Counted from the first letter of the stretch, positions 17,033 through 26,346 are shown. The stretch is 64,000 nucleotides of DNA from Bradyrhizobium yuanmingense (GCF_900094575.1 NZ_FMAE01000001.1:992001-1056000), one strand, 5' to 3'. The notes: generated by a model from the letters alone, not told the origin. Made by a program: numbers and translations.

Positions 17033-18265
17033 TCAGCGCTTCAAGTTGACGACGACATCCAGCAGATCCGAGCCGGTCTGGAACGATTTCGAGTTCGCCG
17101 TGAAGCCGCGCTGGGCCTCGATCATGCCGGTGAGTTCGTCCGCGAGGTCGACGTTGGAGTCCTCCAGGGCACTGGACTGGATCGTGCCGAGCCCACCCGT
17201 GCCGGCATTTCCGACCTGCGCGTTGCCGGAATTCATGTTGGTCGAATAGACGTTGCCGGGCTCGGGCGTCAGATTGTCGGGGCTCGCGACGTCGGCGAGC
17301 ATGATGGTGTAGAGCGTCAGCTGCTGCCCGTTCTTGAGGATCGCCGTCACATGGCCGGCATCGTCGATATCGACCTTGTCGATCGCCGAGGGAACGCTGC
17401 CATTGACAGTGGCCTTGAAGCTGAAGTCGGTGCCGACCTGGGTCAAGTTCGACAGGTCAAAGGTCATCGCCGCACCTCCGGGAACGGTGAAGGCGAGACC
17501 GGTCGGGCTCGCCGCGGCGAGCGCGCCCCTGCCGGCCGCCGTGGTGTCGAAGGTGAAAGTGGTGGCGGCGCCGAGCGAGGTGCCTGTCGCGGAGTCGTAG
17601 ACCCCGATCTGCCAGGTATCCGAGCCGGCAGCCGTCGCCGTGTGGGACATATAGACGTCGAGCGTAACGGCCTGGCCGATATTGTTGTAGGCCACGATCG
17701 AGCTCTTCGATGAATATGACGCCGGGCCGGGCGGGCCAGCAATGACAGCCGCTTTCGGATCCAAATTGCCGGTCGTGAGCGTTCCCGCCGTTGACGGCAC
17801 CGGCACCTGCGAGACCTGGGCGATGTTGACGATCTGCATCCCGGACAGGCTGTTCTGCGAGAAGTTGGTCACGTTCCCGGGCTGGCCGAGAAGATAAAAG
17901 CCGGCCCCGTTGACCAGATTGCCCTGGCTGTCGGGCACGAACGAGCCGGCCCGCGTCAGATATTGCTGCGTGTTGTTGGCGTTCGACACCACGAAGAAGC
18001 CATTGCCCTGGACGCGGAGGTCCGTGGTCGACGTGGTATACTGCGTATTGCCCCCGTCGCTGATGGCATAGCGGACCTTGGTTTCGACAGCGCCGGAATC
18101 GTAATTGCCGGAGCCGCTCTTCAGGATCAGCGAGGAGAACTCCGTCGAAGCCCGCTTGTAGCCCGTCGTGTTGACGTTGGCGATGTTGTCCGAGACCGTC
18201 GACAGCTTGTTGGACTGCGCGTTCATCCCGGAAACGCCGGTGCGCATAACACCATACAGGCTCAT
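17033..18265 (-). CDS. flgE: Flagellar hook protein FlgE
   Basis: A 410-residue hook subunit. The N terminus has the axial motif GMNAQSNKLSTVSDNIANVN followed by NTTGYKRASTEF; the C terminus has NVDLADELTGMIEAQRGFTA then NSKSFQTGSDLLDVVVNLKR. A large variable middle domain lies between. AAGGAG stands nine bases before the ATG, a strong ribosome site fitting a highly expressed structural protein. It follows the transglycosylase gene. Confidence 0.95.
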   Translation of the reverse strand: MSLYGVMRTGVSGMNAQSNKLSTVSDNIANVNTTGYKRASTEFSSLILKSGSGNYDSGAVETKVRYAISDGGNTQYTTSTTDLRVQGNGFFVVSNANNTQQYLTRAGSFVPDSQGNLVNGAGFYLLGQPGNVTNFSQNSLSGMQIVNIAQVSQVPVPSTAGTLTTGNLDPKAAVIAGPPGPASYSSKSSIVAYNNIGQAVTLDVYMSHTATAAGSDTWQIGVYDSATGTSLGAATTFTFDTTAAGRGALAAASPTGLAFTVPGGAAMTFDLSNLTQVGTDFSFKATVNGSVPSAIDKVDIDDAGHVTAILKNGQQLTLYTIMLADVASPDNLTPEPGNVYSTNMNSGNAQVGNAGTGGLGTIQSSALEDSNVDLADELTGMIEAQRGFTANSKSFQTGSDLLDVVVNLKR

Positions 18266-18371
18266 GAATTGGGCTCCTTTGGTAGGTTGCAGCTACAATG
18301 GGGGTTCTTGCTTGCGCGGGGCTGATGATTGGGCGCGATGCACAACTTGTCGTGGTCCGGTCAGCTCTGCT

Positions 18372-18953
18372 TCAGCTCGTCTTGGGCTGGCAGAACGAGC
18401 GCGCCTTGTCCGTCCACGCGCCGAAACCGCTCGAGACGAGATGCGCAACAATGTGACAGACATAGCGCTTCTGCGCCGGCTGATTGTTGGGGCCCGCGTT
18501 GTAGCGCGCGACCGCCATGGTCCAGCTGCCTTCGCGCTGCTTCAACTCCTTGAGGAAGCGCGCGGCGTACTCGACGTTCCCCGCGGGATCGAACATCGCC
18601 CGGACCGAAGCGAACTTTTCGGCGTGATAATAATGGTTGATCTGCATGCAGCCGAGATCGATCAGCTTGATGCCTTTGCTGCGCATGGCCTCGAAATTCG
18701 CGATTGCATCGTTGATGTCCTTGGCGAACACGGTCTGGCCGTCGGCCCCGAGCGCGTAAGGATGGAGCGCGCCGCGCCGGCCGGTCTCGGTGAGGCCCAC
18801 CGCATAGAGAATGCCGAGCGGAATCCCATGCTGCCGGGCCGCGCGCGTCATCTCGCGCTCGCAGGGGCGCGCAGTCTCGGCGGCGGCTTCCGAAGCGCTC
18901 GCGTTACAGATAAACAGGGCCGCGACGGTGATGCGGCGCCACGTCCTGCTCAT
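18372..18953 (-). CDS. Flagellar lytic transglycosylase, SLT domain
   Basis: A 193-residue periplasmic peptidoglycan hydrolase. A signal peptide (WRRITVAALFICNASASEA) precedes a single SLT domain. The likely catalytic Glu is in AVGLTETGRRG, and DLGCMQINHYYH plus AVARYNAGP are the other SLT signatures. It probably opens the wall for the rod, as SltF does in Rhodobacter, making up for the muramidase-free FlgJ. The start at 18953 lies inside the end of fliK, so the two genes overlap by 50 bases in different frames. Confidence 0.88.
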   Translation of the reverse strand: MSRTWRRITVAALFICNASASEAAAETARPCEREMTRAARQHGIPLGILYAVGLTETGRRGALHPYALGADGQTVFAKDINDAIANFEAMRSKGIKLIDLGCMQINHYYHAEKFASVRAMFDPAGNVEYAARFLKELKQREGSWTMAVARYNAGPNNQPAQKRYVCHIVAHLVSSGFGAWTDKARSFCQPKTS

Positions 18954-20247
18954 GACGCGTCTCCTGGTTGAACTGGCGCTCCTGGCGAGCCTGTTTCGCG
19001 CCGCCGTCGGATTGCCCCGACGACGTGCCGGCACCGCCGAACGCGCCTTGCGACTGCGGCGAGGATTGTTGCTGGCCCGAGAGCTGGGGCTGGGACTGGC
19101 CGGAGCCGCTCTGGAATCCGTCCAGCGAGCCGTGCTGGACCGGCGCGACGTCGGCGACGTAGCCGGCCGACTGCATGAGCTCGCGGATCTGGTCGCGCTG
19201 CTGGTCGAGCATCTGGCTCGTGTCCTTGCGCTCGGCCGCGAGCTGGACGGACACTTCGGTGCCGACGAGACGCAGGCGCACCGTGACGTTGCCGAGGGCG
19301 GGCGGTTCGAGATTGACCGTCAGGATCCTGAGCGGCTGATCCGGTGCGTTGGTCTGGGATGCGGCGAGATCGGGTGCCGCGGACGCAGCCGGTGCCGAGG
19401 ACTCCTTCAGCTCGGCGACGACTGCATTGGCAACCTGCTGCGGGGCGTTGAACTGCGCCGGTGGCAGATGGGTTTCCTGCTGGACCACGGTGACCTTAGT
19501 TGTCTCGGGTAGCGCGGCGCGCGCCGAAGCCTTGGCAGCGCGCTCGACATCGGCCGTAACCGCCTCGAAGCCGGGTGATGCCGGCCTTGCGCTCGAGGCT
19601 TCCGCACCTTGCGTCAGCGCAGATTGCGACGCCGCCATCGCTTGCGAAGCCGCCGCCTGCGAGCGCGCGCCGGCCGGGGCAGGACTGGATGGACCGGCAT
19701 CGCCGGTCGCCGCCTTCACCGCGCCCGGTGCCTCGTGCTTCGCCGAGGGCGACCGCTCGTCACGCGCGGGCGCGTCCTTGTCTGCGGAGGGCACTTGCAT
19801 CTGCGGTTTCACGGCAGACACAGCAGCGATCTCCTGCCCGACCATCACAGCGATGCCGGATTGATCCTGGCGATCTGTCCCGGTGAAATGATCGACCGGA
19901 CGTGGTTGCTCCGCCAGCTTGTCGGACTTGGTGTCGGAGGTCTCGTCCATGGACTTTGGATCAGCAATGGTCGCGACGCGTTCGCGCAGCGCCGCCTCCT
20001 TCGGCTGCTCCTGCTCGGCCGGATGGATCGGACACGTGCGCAGCGTTCTGGTCTTCGCGGCCGCCTCGCTGCCGTCTTCGCTCAGCGCCTGCTTGGCGAG
20101 GTTCGAGACGGTGTGGAGCAGATCGTTGAAGGACGAGTTCGCCTGTGGTTTGGTCGCGGCACCCATTGCCGCGCGCGACCCGCGCATGTTGAGACTCTCG
20201 GCGAGACCGTTGAAGAGCTGTCCGGAGGTTCCACTGAGCTTGGTCAT
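18904..20247 (-). CDS. fliK: Flagellar hook-length control protein FliK (MotD type)
   Basis: A 447-residue hook-length ruler, the protein once called MotD in rhizobia. The N-terminal and central parts are Ala/Ser/Gln-rich and poorly conserved, as expected for a ruler. The conserved C-terminal domain contains LRILTVNLEPPALGNVTVRL and GTEVSVQLAAERKDTSQML. This domain talks to FlhB to switch export from hook to filament subunits. A low-complexity Gln/Ser/Gly tail follows. Its start overlaps the motC stop (ATGA), and its end overlaps the transglycosylase start. Confidence 0.85.
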   Translation of the reverse strand: MTKLSGTSGQLFNGLAESLNMRGSRAAMGAATKPQANSSFNDLLHTVSNLAKQALSEDGSEAAAKTRTLRTCPIHPAEQEQPKEAALRERVATIADPKSMDETSDTKSDKLAEQPRPVDHFTGTDRQDQSGIAVMVGQEIAAVSAVKPQMQVPSADKDAPARDERSPSAKHEAPGAVKAATGDAGPSSPAPAGARSQAAASQAMAASQSALTQGAEASSARPASPGFEAVTADVERAAKASARAALPETTKVTVVQQETHLPPAQFNAPQQVANAVVAELKESSAPAASAAPDLAASQTNAPDQPLRILTVNLEPPALGNVTVRLRLVGTEVSVQLAAERKDTSQMLDQQRDQIRELMQSAGYVADVAPVQHGSLDGFQSGSGQSQPQLSGQQQSSPQSQGAFGGAGTSSGQSDGGAKQARQERQFNQETRHEQDVAPHHRRGPVYL

Positions 20248-21419
20248 GGCCGGCGATCCTTGGTCAGGAGTTCGAGCTCCCCGAGCTGCTTCTGCGCGCG
20301 TGCGAGCGTCGCGGTCGATGACGCCAAATCGAGTCGCGCCGGCGTTGCCGGAGGCTTGTCCGCTGCCGCGGCGGATCCGCCCGCGAACGGCTTGCGAACG
20401 TCGAGCGCGAGCTGCACCGTGGCATTGAGAAGGGGGACGTCGCGTTCGGGCAGCTTCGACCGGTCGAGCGCCTTCAGTTCGGCGAGACCGCCGTCATATT
20501 CGTCGGTGAGCACGCGCGAGGCGCCGCGGAGGAAATGGGCGCGCTCGCGTTCCGCCGATGCATCCGCGCTCAGGGTCAATGCCCGCTCGCCCGCAAGTCG
20601 GGTCACGGTCAGCCGTCCGCGCACCATCGCGGCGCGCGCCATCATGAGATAGAGCTTGAGGCGGCTGGCGCGATCGATCTGCTCGAGCAAGGCTGAGATC
20701 CGCGCAAAGCGGCGCTCGTCGAGTGCCAGGCTCGATTGCGTCAGCCCCGCGGAGAAGCGCTGCCAGAAATCGCCCGCATAGATCGAGTTGCGGTAATGGC
20801 GGATATAGGCCAGCGTCAGGAACTCGAACTTCTCGAAATCCTCCGCCTGCCCCACCAGCAGGATCTCGCGCCGCAGGGCCGCCTCCTCGACCAGCGTGCC
20901 GGGCAACAGCAGGCGCGCATCGTCCAGGCGCTCGATCGCGAGCGAGGCCTCGGCGCGCGCGAACAGCGCGCCCTGAACCAGCGCGACCTGTCCGCCCAGT
21001 CCCGAAGGAATCGTCCGCGGCTTGATCTCCTTGAGCAGCTCCCGTGCTTCCTCTTGGCGACCCTCGACATAGGCGAGCGCACCGTTGAACAGCCGCTCGT
21101 CGACGTTCAACTTGTCGCGCGGCAGTTTGCGGACGATTTGCGGCGCACCGCCGCTGAGCAGGTAGATAACGACCGCCTGGCCGTTCCGCGGATTGCTCCA
21201 CACCGCGGGATCGGCCGCGAGAAACTTCTCGCCGATTTGCCGGATCAGCGCGATATGACTGCCATGTGCGGCGGTGTCGCCATTGGCGATGCCGTCCTGC
21301 ACCGCTTGCAGCGCGCGGACGAGCTCATAGGGTTCGCTGCCCTGGGGTGCAGGCTGGGCAAGCGCATTTGCCGCGATGAACGGCAGCAGCAAGACGGCGC
21401 GGCGCAGCAGCCTGATCAA
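20244..21419 (-). CDS. motC: Periplasmic motility protein MotC
   Basis: A 391-residue periplasmic protein equivalent to Sinorhizobium MotC, which binds MotB and helps open the stator channel. A signal peptide (RAVLLLPFIAANALAQPA) is followed by a helical-repeat body rich in Ala, Leu and Arg. I read the start as TTG at 21419: it overlaps the motB stop as TTGA, has GGGAG eight bases upstream, and puts the signal peptide at the N terminus. The frame is open far upstream, but that stretch overlaps motB and looks non-coding. Context motB-motC-fliK matches rhizobia, and a MotE partner is encoded at 29628. Confidence 0.83.
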   Translation of the reverse strand: MIRLLRRAVLLLPFIAANALAQPAPQGSEPYELVRALQAVQDGIANGDTAAHGSHIALIRQIGEKFLAADPAVWSNPRNGQAVVIYLLSGGAPQIVRKLPRDKLNVDERLFNGALAYVEGRQEEARELLKEIKPRTIPSGLGGQVALVQGALFARAEASLAIERLDDARLLLPGTLVEEAALRREILLVGQAEDFEKFEFLTLAYIRHYRNSIYAGDFWQRFSAGLTQSSLALDERRFARISALLEQIDRASRLKLYLMMARAAMVRGRLTVTRLAGERALTLSADASAERERAHFLRGASRVLTDEYDGGLAELKALDRSKLPERDVPLLNATVQLALDVRKPFAGGSAAAADKPPATPARLDLASSTATLARAQKQLGELELLTKDRRP

Positions 21420-22729
21420 GGTCGCTTCTCCCGGATCAGGATTTCGATCCGGCGGTTCTGGGCGGCCGCCGGATCGTTCGGGAGCTTCGGCCGCCGATCG
21501 GCGTAACCTTCGATATGCTCGATCCGCCGCGCATCGACGCCGGAACGGACCAACATGTAATAGGCCATCTGCGCACGCGCGGTCGACAGCCTCCAATTGT
21601 CGTAGGTTTCCGATCGATACGGCCGATTGTCGGTATGCCCGCGGACGATGATCATGCCCTGGCGCTTCATCAGCAGCGGCCCGATCTTGTCGATCACGCG
21701 GATCAGCTCGGGCCGCGGCTCCGCCGAGCCGACCGCGAACATGCCGAAGCTCGCATCGTCGGTGAGGCTGACCAGGAGCCCTTCCTCGACCTGACGCACC
21801 TCGGCCGCCGGCCCCGCCCCTGCTTTGATGTCCGACAGCGCCTCCGCGATCGCGGACTGAAGCTGCTTGAGGGTGGGCTGCTGTGTTTGCGCCGCGTCGC
21901 GCGCCTCCGGCTCCTTCGCCGCATCGTTGGGACGAGCCTGCGGGGCGGTGCTCACCTGGACGCCAGCTTGGGCGCTGCCCTCGCGCGGCGACTGCGTCGG
22001 TGCGGCGCCCGGCGGCATCAGCGGCGACAGGCTTGCGGACGAGCTCTCCGGGCCCGGAGCCACGTTGCCGCCGGCATCATCCGTCCTGCTCCGGCGCGCC
22101 TGCACCTCGCCCGGATTTGCTCCGGCTGCGCCGTCTCGCGCGGAGGCATTCGGCTTCGGCTCGCTCTCGATGAAGCGATCGGCGTCCTTGGACGCCTGTG
22201 GCGCCAGCTTCCAATAGCCCGGATCGAATGGATCGCGATAGGCATCGCCTCCCTTGAGGCCGTCCTCTTCAGCGGAGGTCAGAGCGCCGGCGCGCCGCTG
22301 GCCCGTCGACTGGTTCGCGCTGTTGGCGATCTCGGCGAGCGTCGCATAGGGGTCACGGAACAGGACCTTCTCCTCGAAAGAGGCCGGCTTCTCAGCCGTC
22401 GGAGAATCGCCGCGCCTTTCCTCGTTCGTACCGGCCGGCTGACGCTTGCCGTCCTGGCCTTCGAACGACGACGGCTCCTTGTTGGAGAGATCCTTGAGGC
22501 CCTTTGGGGCAGGTGAGTTCTCAGCGAGCTTGATCGGATTGAAATAGCTCGCGACGACCTGCTTCTGGTCCTGGTTGAGCGCGTTGAGCAGCCACATGAC
22601 CAGGAAGAACGCCATCATCGCGGTCATGAAGTCCGCATAGGCGATCTTCCAGACGCCGCCGTGATGCGCCTCCTCGGCGAAGGCGCTGCGGCGGCGGACG
22701 ATCACGATCTCATGCTTGACCTCCTCCAT
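21416..22729 (-). CDS. motB: Flagellar stator protein MotB
   Basis: A 437-residue stator subunit. The N-terminal segment VWKIAYADFMTAMMAFFLVM contains the proton-carrying Asp of the ADFMT motif. The C-terminal OmpA-like peptidoglycan-binding domain includes IIVRGHTDNRPYR, NWRLSTARAQMAYYML and NRRIEILI. Between them lies a long, Pro/Ala-rich periplasmic linker (roughly residues 70-280), longer than in enterobacteria, which in rhizobia is where MotC acts. motA is not next to it but at 37918. The gene starts six bases after fliH ends. Confidence 0.94.
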   Translation of the reverse strand: MEEVKHEIVIVRRRSAFAEEAHHGGVWKIAYADFMTAMMAFFLVMWLLNALNQDQKQVVASYFNPIKLAENSPAPKGLKDLSNKEPSSFEGQDGKRQPAGTNEERRGDSPTAEKPASFEEKVLFRDPYATLAEIANSANQSTGQRRAGALTSAEEDGLKGGDAYRDPFDPGYWKLAPQASKDADRFIESEPKPNASARDGAAGANPGEVQARRSRTDDAGGNVAPGPESSSASLSPLMPPGAAPTQSPREGSAQAGVQVSTAPQARPNDAAKEPEARDAAQTQQPTLKQLQSAIAEALSDIKAGAGPAAEVRQVEEGLLVSLTDDASFGMFAVGSAEPRPELIRVIDKIGPLLMKRQGMIIVRGHTDNRPYRSETYDNWRLSTARAQMAYYMLVRSGVDARRIEHIEGYADRRPKLPNDPAAAQNRRIEILIREKRP

Positions 22730-22735
22730 GGCGGA

Positions 22736-23431
22736 CTACCGGCGCGCTTCCTTGAGGCGTTCACTCCAGGCGGAGATCTGCGTCTCGATCACGGTCTGGT
22801 CGGCCACGACGCGCACCTCGAGCGTCTCGGCGGCCACGTATGCGATGCCCGTTCGCCTGGACGCCTCGAGCTGCGTCTTCACGAGGTCCAGCAGCTCGCT
22901 CGGGCCGGTGACCTTGAAGGCGGGCGCCGACGAGCTGCCGGTCAGCGCCGCGATCTGCTCGACCAGCGATCCGATCGCCTTGTCGCGCACCGCATCGGCG
23001 AGGAACGGCAGCAGGATCCGCGCCACGGAGCTTGCGATGTTGGTCTCGATCTCGCGGCAGGCCGCCTCGAAGCCGCTGACGATCGCGACCGCCTGCTGGT
23101 CGGACCATTTGGCCCGCTCTTCGCCGAGCCGGATCGCACTGCGGACGCGCTCCTCGGCCAATTTGGCGTCGCCTTCCGCGACGCCCGCGGCATGGCCGCG
23201 CCGATAGGCATCGTCCAGGAGATTGACCGGCGGCGCTTCCGTCGCGGGCGCAGGGGACTGAGCCTGAAGCTGCGTGTGGGCCTGCGGCTGCGATTGAGGC
23301 TGCGGATCGCGCCTCGCCTCCTTTGGCCTGGTCAGCACGTCCTGGATTTTCGGAGGCGGGGGCGGCGGCGACGACTTGACCCGGCCGTTCGCATCGAACT
23401 GCGTCAGGAGTTTTCCGATTGCCGCGTTCAT
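22736..23431 (-). CDS. fliH: FliH-like export ATPase regulator
   Basis: A 231-residue protein with the FliH layout: a Pro/Gln-rich N terminus (a PPPPPPK stretch and Q/P repeats), a central helix LDDAYRRGHAAGVAEGDAKL, and a C-terminal domain ending in VIETQISAWSERLKEA. FliH holds the ATPase FliI in check and anchors it to the C ring. It lies just after fliF, the typical place. Its ATG overlaps the fliF stop (ATGA). Sequence conservation in this family is low, so the name rests on layout and position. Confidence 0.75.
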   Translation of the reverse strand: MNAAIGKLLTQFDANGRVKSSPPPPPPKIQDVLTRPKEARRDPQPQSQPQAHTQLQAQSPAPATEAPPVNLLDDAYRRGHAAGVAEGDAKLAEERVRSAIRLGEERAKWSDQQAVAIVSGFEAACREIETNIASSVARILLPFLADAVRDKAIGSLVEQIAALTGSSSAPAFKVTGPSELLDLVKTQLEASRRTGIAYVAAETLEVRVVADQTVIETQISAWSERLKEARR

Positions 23432-25053
23432 GCCGCCTCCTCGCGTCGCATCCAGTCTTTAAGGATCGCCGCCGCCTGCGTCTGATCGAGCCGGACGATC
23501 TGCTCGAGCCGCTTCTGCGGCGTTCGCTGCATCTTGCCTTCGAGGTCTTCGACGAGGTTGAGCTCGGCCTCCTCGCCGTCGGGCAGCGCAAGGGCCGCCG
23601 AGGCCTCGAGCTGGGCGGCCTCGGCCGCCTCGGCCTGCTCCTGCTCCGCGCGATGGGTCAGGATGCCGTTGACCGCCGGCCGCAGCCCGAACCAGACCAG
23701 CATCGAAGCCACGGCCAGGATCGTGATCGCGTTGATGACGCTGCCGAGCTGCTTGTTGATCATCTCGACGAAGCTGATCGGCGGCACCGGCGCCAGCTCA
23801 CGCGAGCCCTCGATGAAATCGACGGCCGTCACCTGGATCTGATCGCCGCGCGCCTTGTCCAATCCGCCCGCGGTCGCCGCGAGCTGGCTGATCTCGGCGA
23901 GCTTGCTGTCGATGATGGCCTGGTTGCTCTTGTCGCCGAGATCGGCAACCAGCCGAGCGCGATTCACCAGGACGGCGATGAACAGCTTCTTGACCGAATA
24001 GCCGTCGCTGACCGTCGTTGTGGTCTTGGAGGAGACCTCGAAATTGGTGACGTCCTCGCGGCGGGTCTTGTCCTCGCTGGAGTTCTTGCCGCCGCCCGCA
24101 TTCACCTGCTGGTCGGGGAGATTCTGCTGCACCGTGGTCGGCGACGAGCGGTCGGCGTTCTGCGAGGATTCCTTCTCGCGTACGGCCCGCACCGAGCGCT
24201 CGGCGCGGTTCTCGGGATCGTAGACCGTCTCGTTGATCTGCCGCTTGTCGGTGGACAGCTGCGGAGCGACGCTCACCTCGAAGTTGTCGAGGCCCAGATA
24301 CGGCGTCAGCGCCTTGCGAATGCTCTCCTGCACCATGCCGCTGACCGTCTTCTGCAGGCTCGCCATCTTGGTTGGCGCGGCGCTGGCCTCGTCCTCTTCG
24401 GCGAGCAGCATCGAGCCGTCGGCATCGAGCACCGTCACCTTGTCGCGGCTCATGCCGGGAATGGCGGCGGCGACGAGATGCCGGATCGACTGTGCCGTGC
24501 GCGCCTCGATCGCGCCGTCGGTGCGCAGCACGACCGATGCCGAAGGCGGCTGCTGCGTGGCGCGGAACGAGCCGCGCACCGGCAGCACGATATGCACGCG
24601 CGCCGCCTTCACGCCCTTCATCAGCTGGACGGTGCGGGCGATCTCGCCTTCGAGCGCGCGCAGCTTGGTGACCTCCTGCATGAACGAGGTCAGCCCGAGC
24701 GAACCGATCTTGTCGAACAGCTCGTAGCCCGAATTGGCGCTGGTCGGCAGCCCCTTCTCGGCCAGCAGCATCCGCGCCTGCATGGTCTGGCTTGGACGCA
24801 CCGAGACCGCATCGCCGGCGGAATTGACGTCGAAGGTGATGTTCTGCTCGCGCAGTGCCGCGCCGATGCGCGTCACGTCTTCGCGGGTGAGGCCGGTGTA
24901 GAGCGTTTCGAACTCGGGGCGGCTGAGATAATAGGCGCCGCCGACGACGGTGACGAGAACCGCAAAACCGATCAGTCCCAAGGCCATCAGGCGTCGCGGC
25001 CCAAGCTCCAGCAGATTGTTGAGCAGTTGCTGTACCTGCGCACGACTGAGCAT
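23428..25053 (-). CDS. fliF: MS-ring protein FliF
   Basis: A 541-residue FliF, the first gene of a long leftward operon. It forms the MS ring of the basal body in the inner membrane. The N-terminal membrane segment is LMALGLIGFAVLVTVVGGAY, followed by the ring-building motifs with SRPEFETLYTGLTREDVTRI and EGEIARTVQLMKGVKAARVH. A second membrane segment (INAITILAVASMLVWFGL) leads to the cytoplasmic tail that binds FliG. I chose the ATG at 25053, which has GAGG five bases upstream; the in-frame ATG at 25086 overlaps the leader. Confidence 0.95.
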   Translation of the reverse strand: MLSRAQVQQLLNNLLELGPRRLMALGLIGFAVLVTVVGGAYYLSRPEFETLYTGLTREDVTRIGAALREQNITFDVNSAGDAVSVRPSQTMQARMLLAEKGLPTSANSGYELFDKIGSLGLTSFMQEVTKLRALEGEIARTVQLMKGVKAARVHIVLPVRGSFRATQQPPSASVVLRTDGAIEARTAQSIRHLVAAAIPGMSRDKVTVLDADGSMLLAEEDEASAAPTKMASLQKTVSGMVQESIRKALTPYLGLDNFEVSVAPQLSTDKRQINETVYDPENRAERSVRAVREKESSQNADRSSPTTVQQNLPDQQVNAGGGKNSSEDKTRREDVTNFEVSSKTTTTVSDGYSVKKLFIAVLVNRARLVADLGDKSNQAIIDSKLAEISQLAATAGGLDKARGDQIQVTAVDFIEGSRELAPVPPISFVEMINKQLGSVINAITILAVASMLVWFGLRPAVNGILTHRAEQEQAEAAEAAQLEASAALALPDGEEAELNLVEDLEGKMQRTPQKRLEQIVRLDQTQAAAILKDWMRREEAA

Positions 25054-25094
25054 ATGACCTCGTACCAATGCGAATGGTGACGACACTCAGCTGC

Positions 25095-25113
25095 CAACCT
25101 TGTCTGAAGGTTG
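25095..25113. promoter_or_regulatory. Inverted repeat in the fliF leader
   Basis: CAACCTT-GTCTG-AAGGTTG is a perfect 7-bp inverted repeat about 42 bases before the fliF start. It could be an operator for the flagellar regulator or an mRNA hairpin close to the ribosome site. The remaining sequence up to the flagellin terminator shows no coding frame. Confidence 0.4.
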
Positions 25114-25305
25114 CGCGAGGCGCGAATGTTCGGGTTCGCTGGCGAGGCGTTGCAAATATGCAAGACGGGGCGACGCAATCGGTTTGGCAGGCGCGAGCAA
25201 GCGCTCGCGCGCAGGGCAGCCCGACCGGCTGCGGCATGTCGCAAGACGTATGACGAAGGTTCGATTGCCGGCATATCGCGTGTCGGCGCCCACCATCACG
25301 GCGGG

Positions 25306-25332
25306 GACCGTGCTCCCTGAGAGAGCACGGTC
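25306..25332 (-). terminator. Hairpin after the second-transcribed flagellin gene
   Basis: GACCGTGCTC and GAGCACGGTC form a perfect 10-bp stem around a 7-base loop, about 18 bases beyond the flagellin stop codon on the minus strand. No T tract follows, so it may act with Rho or protect the mRNA 3' end. Confidence 0.65.
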
Positions 25333-25349
25333 GTTTTCGAAAGCGCCGC

Positions 25350-26264
25350 TTAGCCGCGGAACAGCGACAGGATGCTCTGGCTGTTCTGGTTGGCGATCGA
25401 GAGCGCCTGAACGCCGAGCTGCTGCTGGGTCTGCAGAGCCTGCAGGCGGGTCGATTCCGCATTCATGTCGGCGTCGACGAGCTGGCCGACGCCGCGATCC
25501 ACGGAGTCCATCAGGGTCTTGACGAATTCCGTGTTGGTCGAGATGCGGTTCTTGACCGCGCCGAGATCGGCAGCGGCCGAGGCCACCGAGTTGATCGCCG
25601 CCGTGACCTGCGCGATGTAGCCATCGAGCGTGGTCTGATCGGCCGCCGAGTCGGTCAGCGCGGCGATGTTGATCGTGTCGACCGAGGCGCTGCCGGCCAC
25701 GGTGTCCAGAATGCCGGTCTGCGTGGTCGAGTAGAGCGTGTAATTGGCGGTCGTCACCGTGATCGAGCCGATGGTGGGCGTGCCGCCGACACGCGAGTAG
25801 GACGAGACGAGGTTGAAGCTCGTCGGGGTGGTGCCCGTCGTGGTGCTCAGCCAGTTGATGCCGTTGAAGGTGGCCGAATTGGCCTTCAGCTTCATGTCCT
25901 GCTGGATCTGGGTGATGTCGGCCTGGATCTTGGTGCGGTCGATACCGGCGGTCTTGGCTTCGACCAGCAGCGCCTGGAGCTTGGTCAGACCCGAGTCCTT
26001 GTCGCCGATCACCGAGGTCAGAGCGGTGTATTCGGTGTCGACGGTCGCAGCCGACAGGCCGAGCGAGTCGGAGACCGCGGACAGCGCGGCGTTGTCGGAG
26101 CGCATCGAGGTCGCAATCGACCAATAGGCAGCGTTGTCCGAGGCGGTGGACACGCGCTGCCCGGTGGAAATCCGGTTCTGCGTGGTGGCGAGTTGCGTGC
26201 TGACAGACCGCAGGGTCTGCAGCGCGGTCATGGCGGAGGAGTTGGTGAGAAGACTAGAACCCAT
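25350..26264 (-). CDS. lafA: Lateral flagellin, LafA type
   Basis: A 304-residue flagellin of the short rhizobial (about 33 kDa class) LafA type. The N-terminal D0/D1 helices are present (SAMTALQTLRSVSTQLATTQ, then NRISTGQRVSTASDNAAYWS), and the C terminus ends in the matching helix QTQQQLGVQALSIANQNSQS. The middle domain is short and Thr/Ser-rich. It is nearly identical to the flagellin at 26533, differing mainly near the ends and in a few middle positions, so the two arose by recent duplication. Expression is probably governed by the structured leader upstream, whose ribosome site can be masked. No secretion signal is needed beyond the flagellar one. Confidence 0.96.
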   Translation of the reverse strand: MGSSLLTNSSAMTALQTLRSVSTQLATTQNRISTGQRVSTASDNAAYWSIATSMRSDNAALSAVSDSLGLSAATVDTEYTALTSVIGDKDSGLTKLQALLVEAKTAGIDRTKIQADITQIQQDMKLKANSATFNGINWLSTTTGTTPTSFNLVSSYSRVGGTPTIGSITVTTANYTLYSTTQTGILDTVAGSASVDTINIAALTDSAADQTTLDGYIAQVTAAINSVASAAADLGAVKNRISTNTEFVKTLMDSVDRGVGQLVDADMNAESTRLQALQTQQQLGVQALSIANQNSQSILSLFRG

Positions 26265-26346
26265 TTTGATGTCCCTTTGAAGATTGACTTGAGTTGGGGA
26301 CATACCGGGCTTGCACCGGTACGACAGGGCGGCGTCATGCCTTTGG
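26265..26346 (-). promoter_or_regulatory. Structured flagellin leader with masked ribosome site (copy 1)
   Basis: Seen on the minus strand. GGGACAT at 26275-26269 contains the ribosome-binding site, seven bases before the ATG. Its exact reverse complement ATGTCCC lies at 26303-26297, leaving a 21-base loop. Further upstream ACCGG-N7-CCGGT forms a second small hairpin. The block 26296-26346 matches the other flagellin leader at 47 of 51 positions by my count. Pairing would hide the ribosome site; FlbT or another factor could control opening. The base pairing is seen; the regulation is inferred. Confidence 0.6.

Noticed and set aside
23419..25080. 553-codon open frame opposite fliF
   Set aside because: Composition (Arg/Asp/His-rich, no domain) is that of an antisense shadow; fliF is certain.
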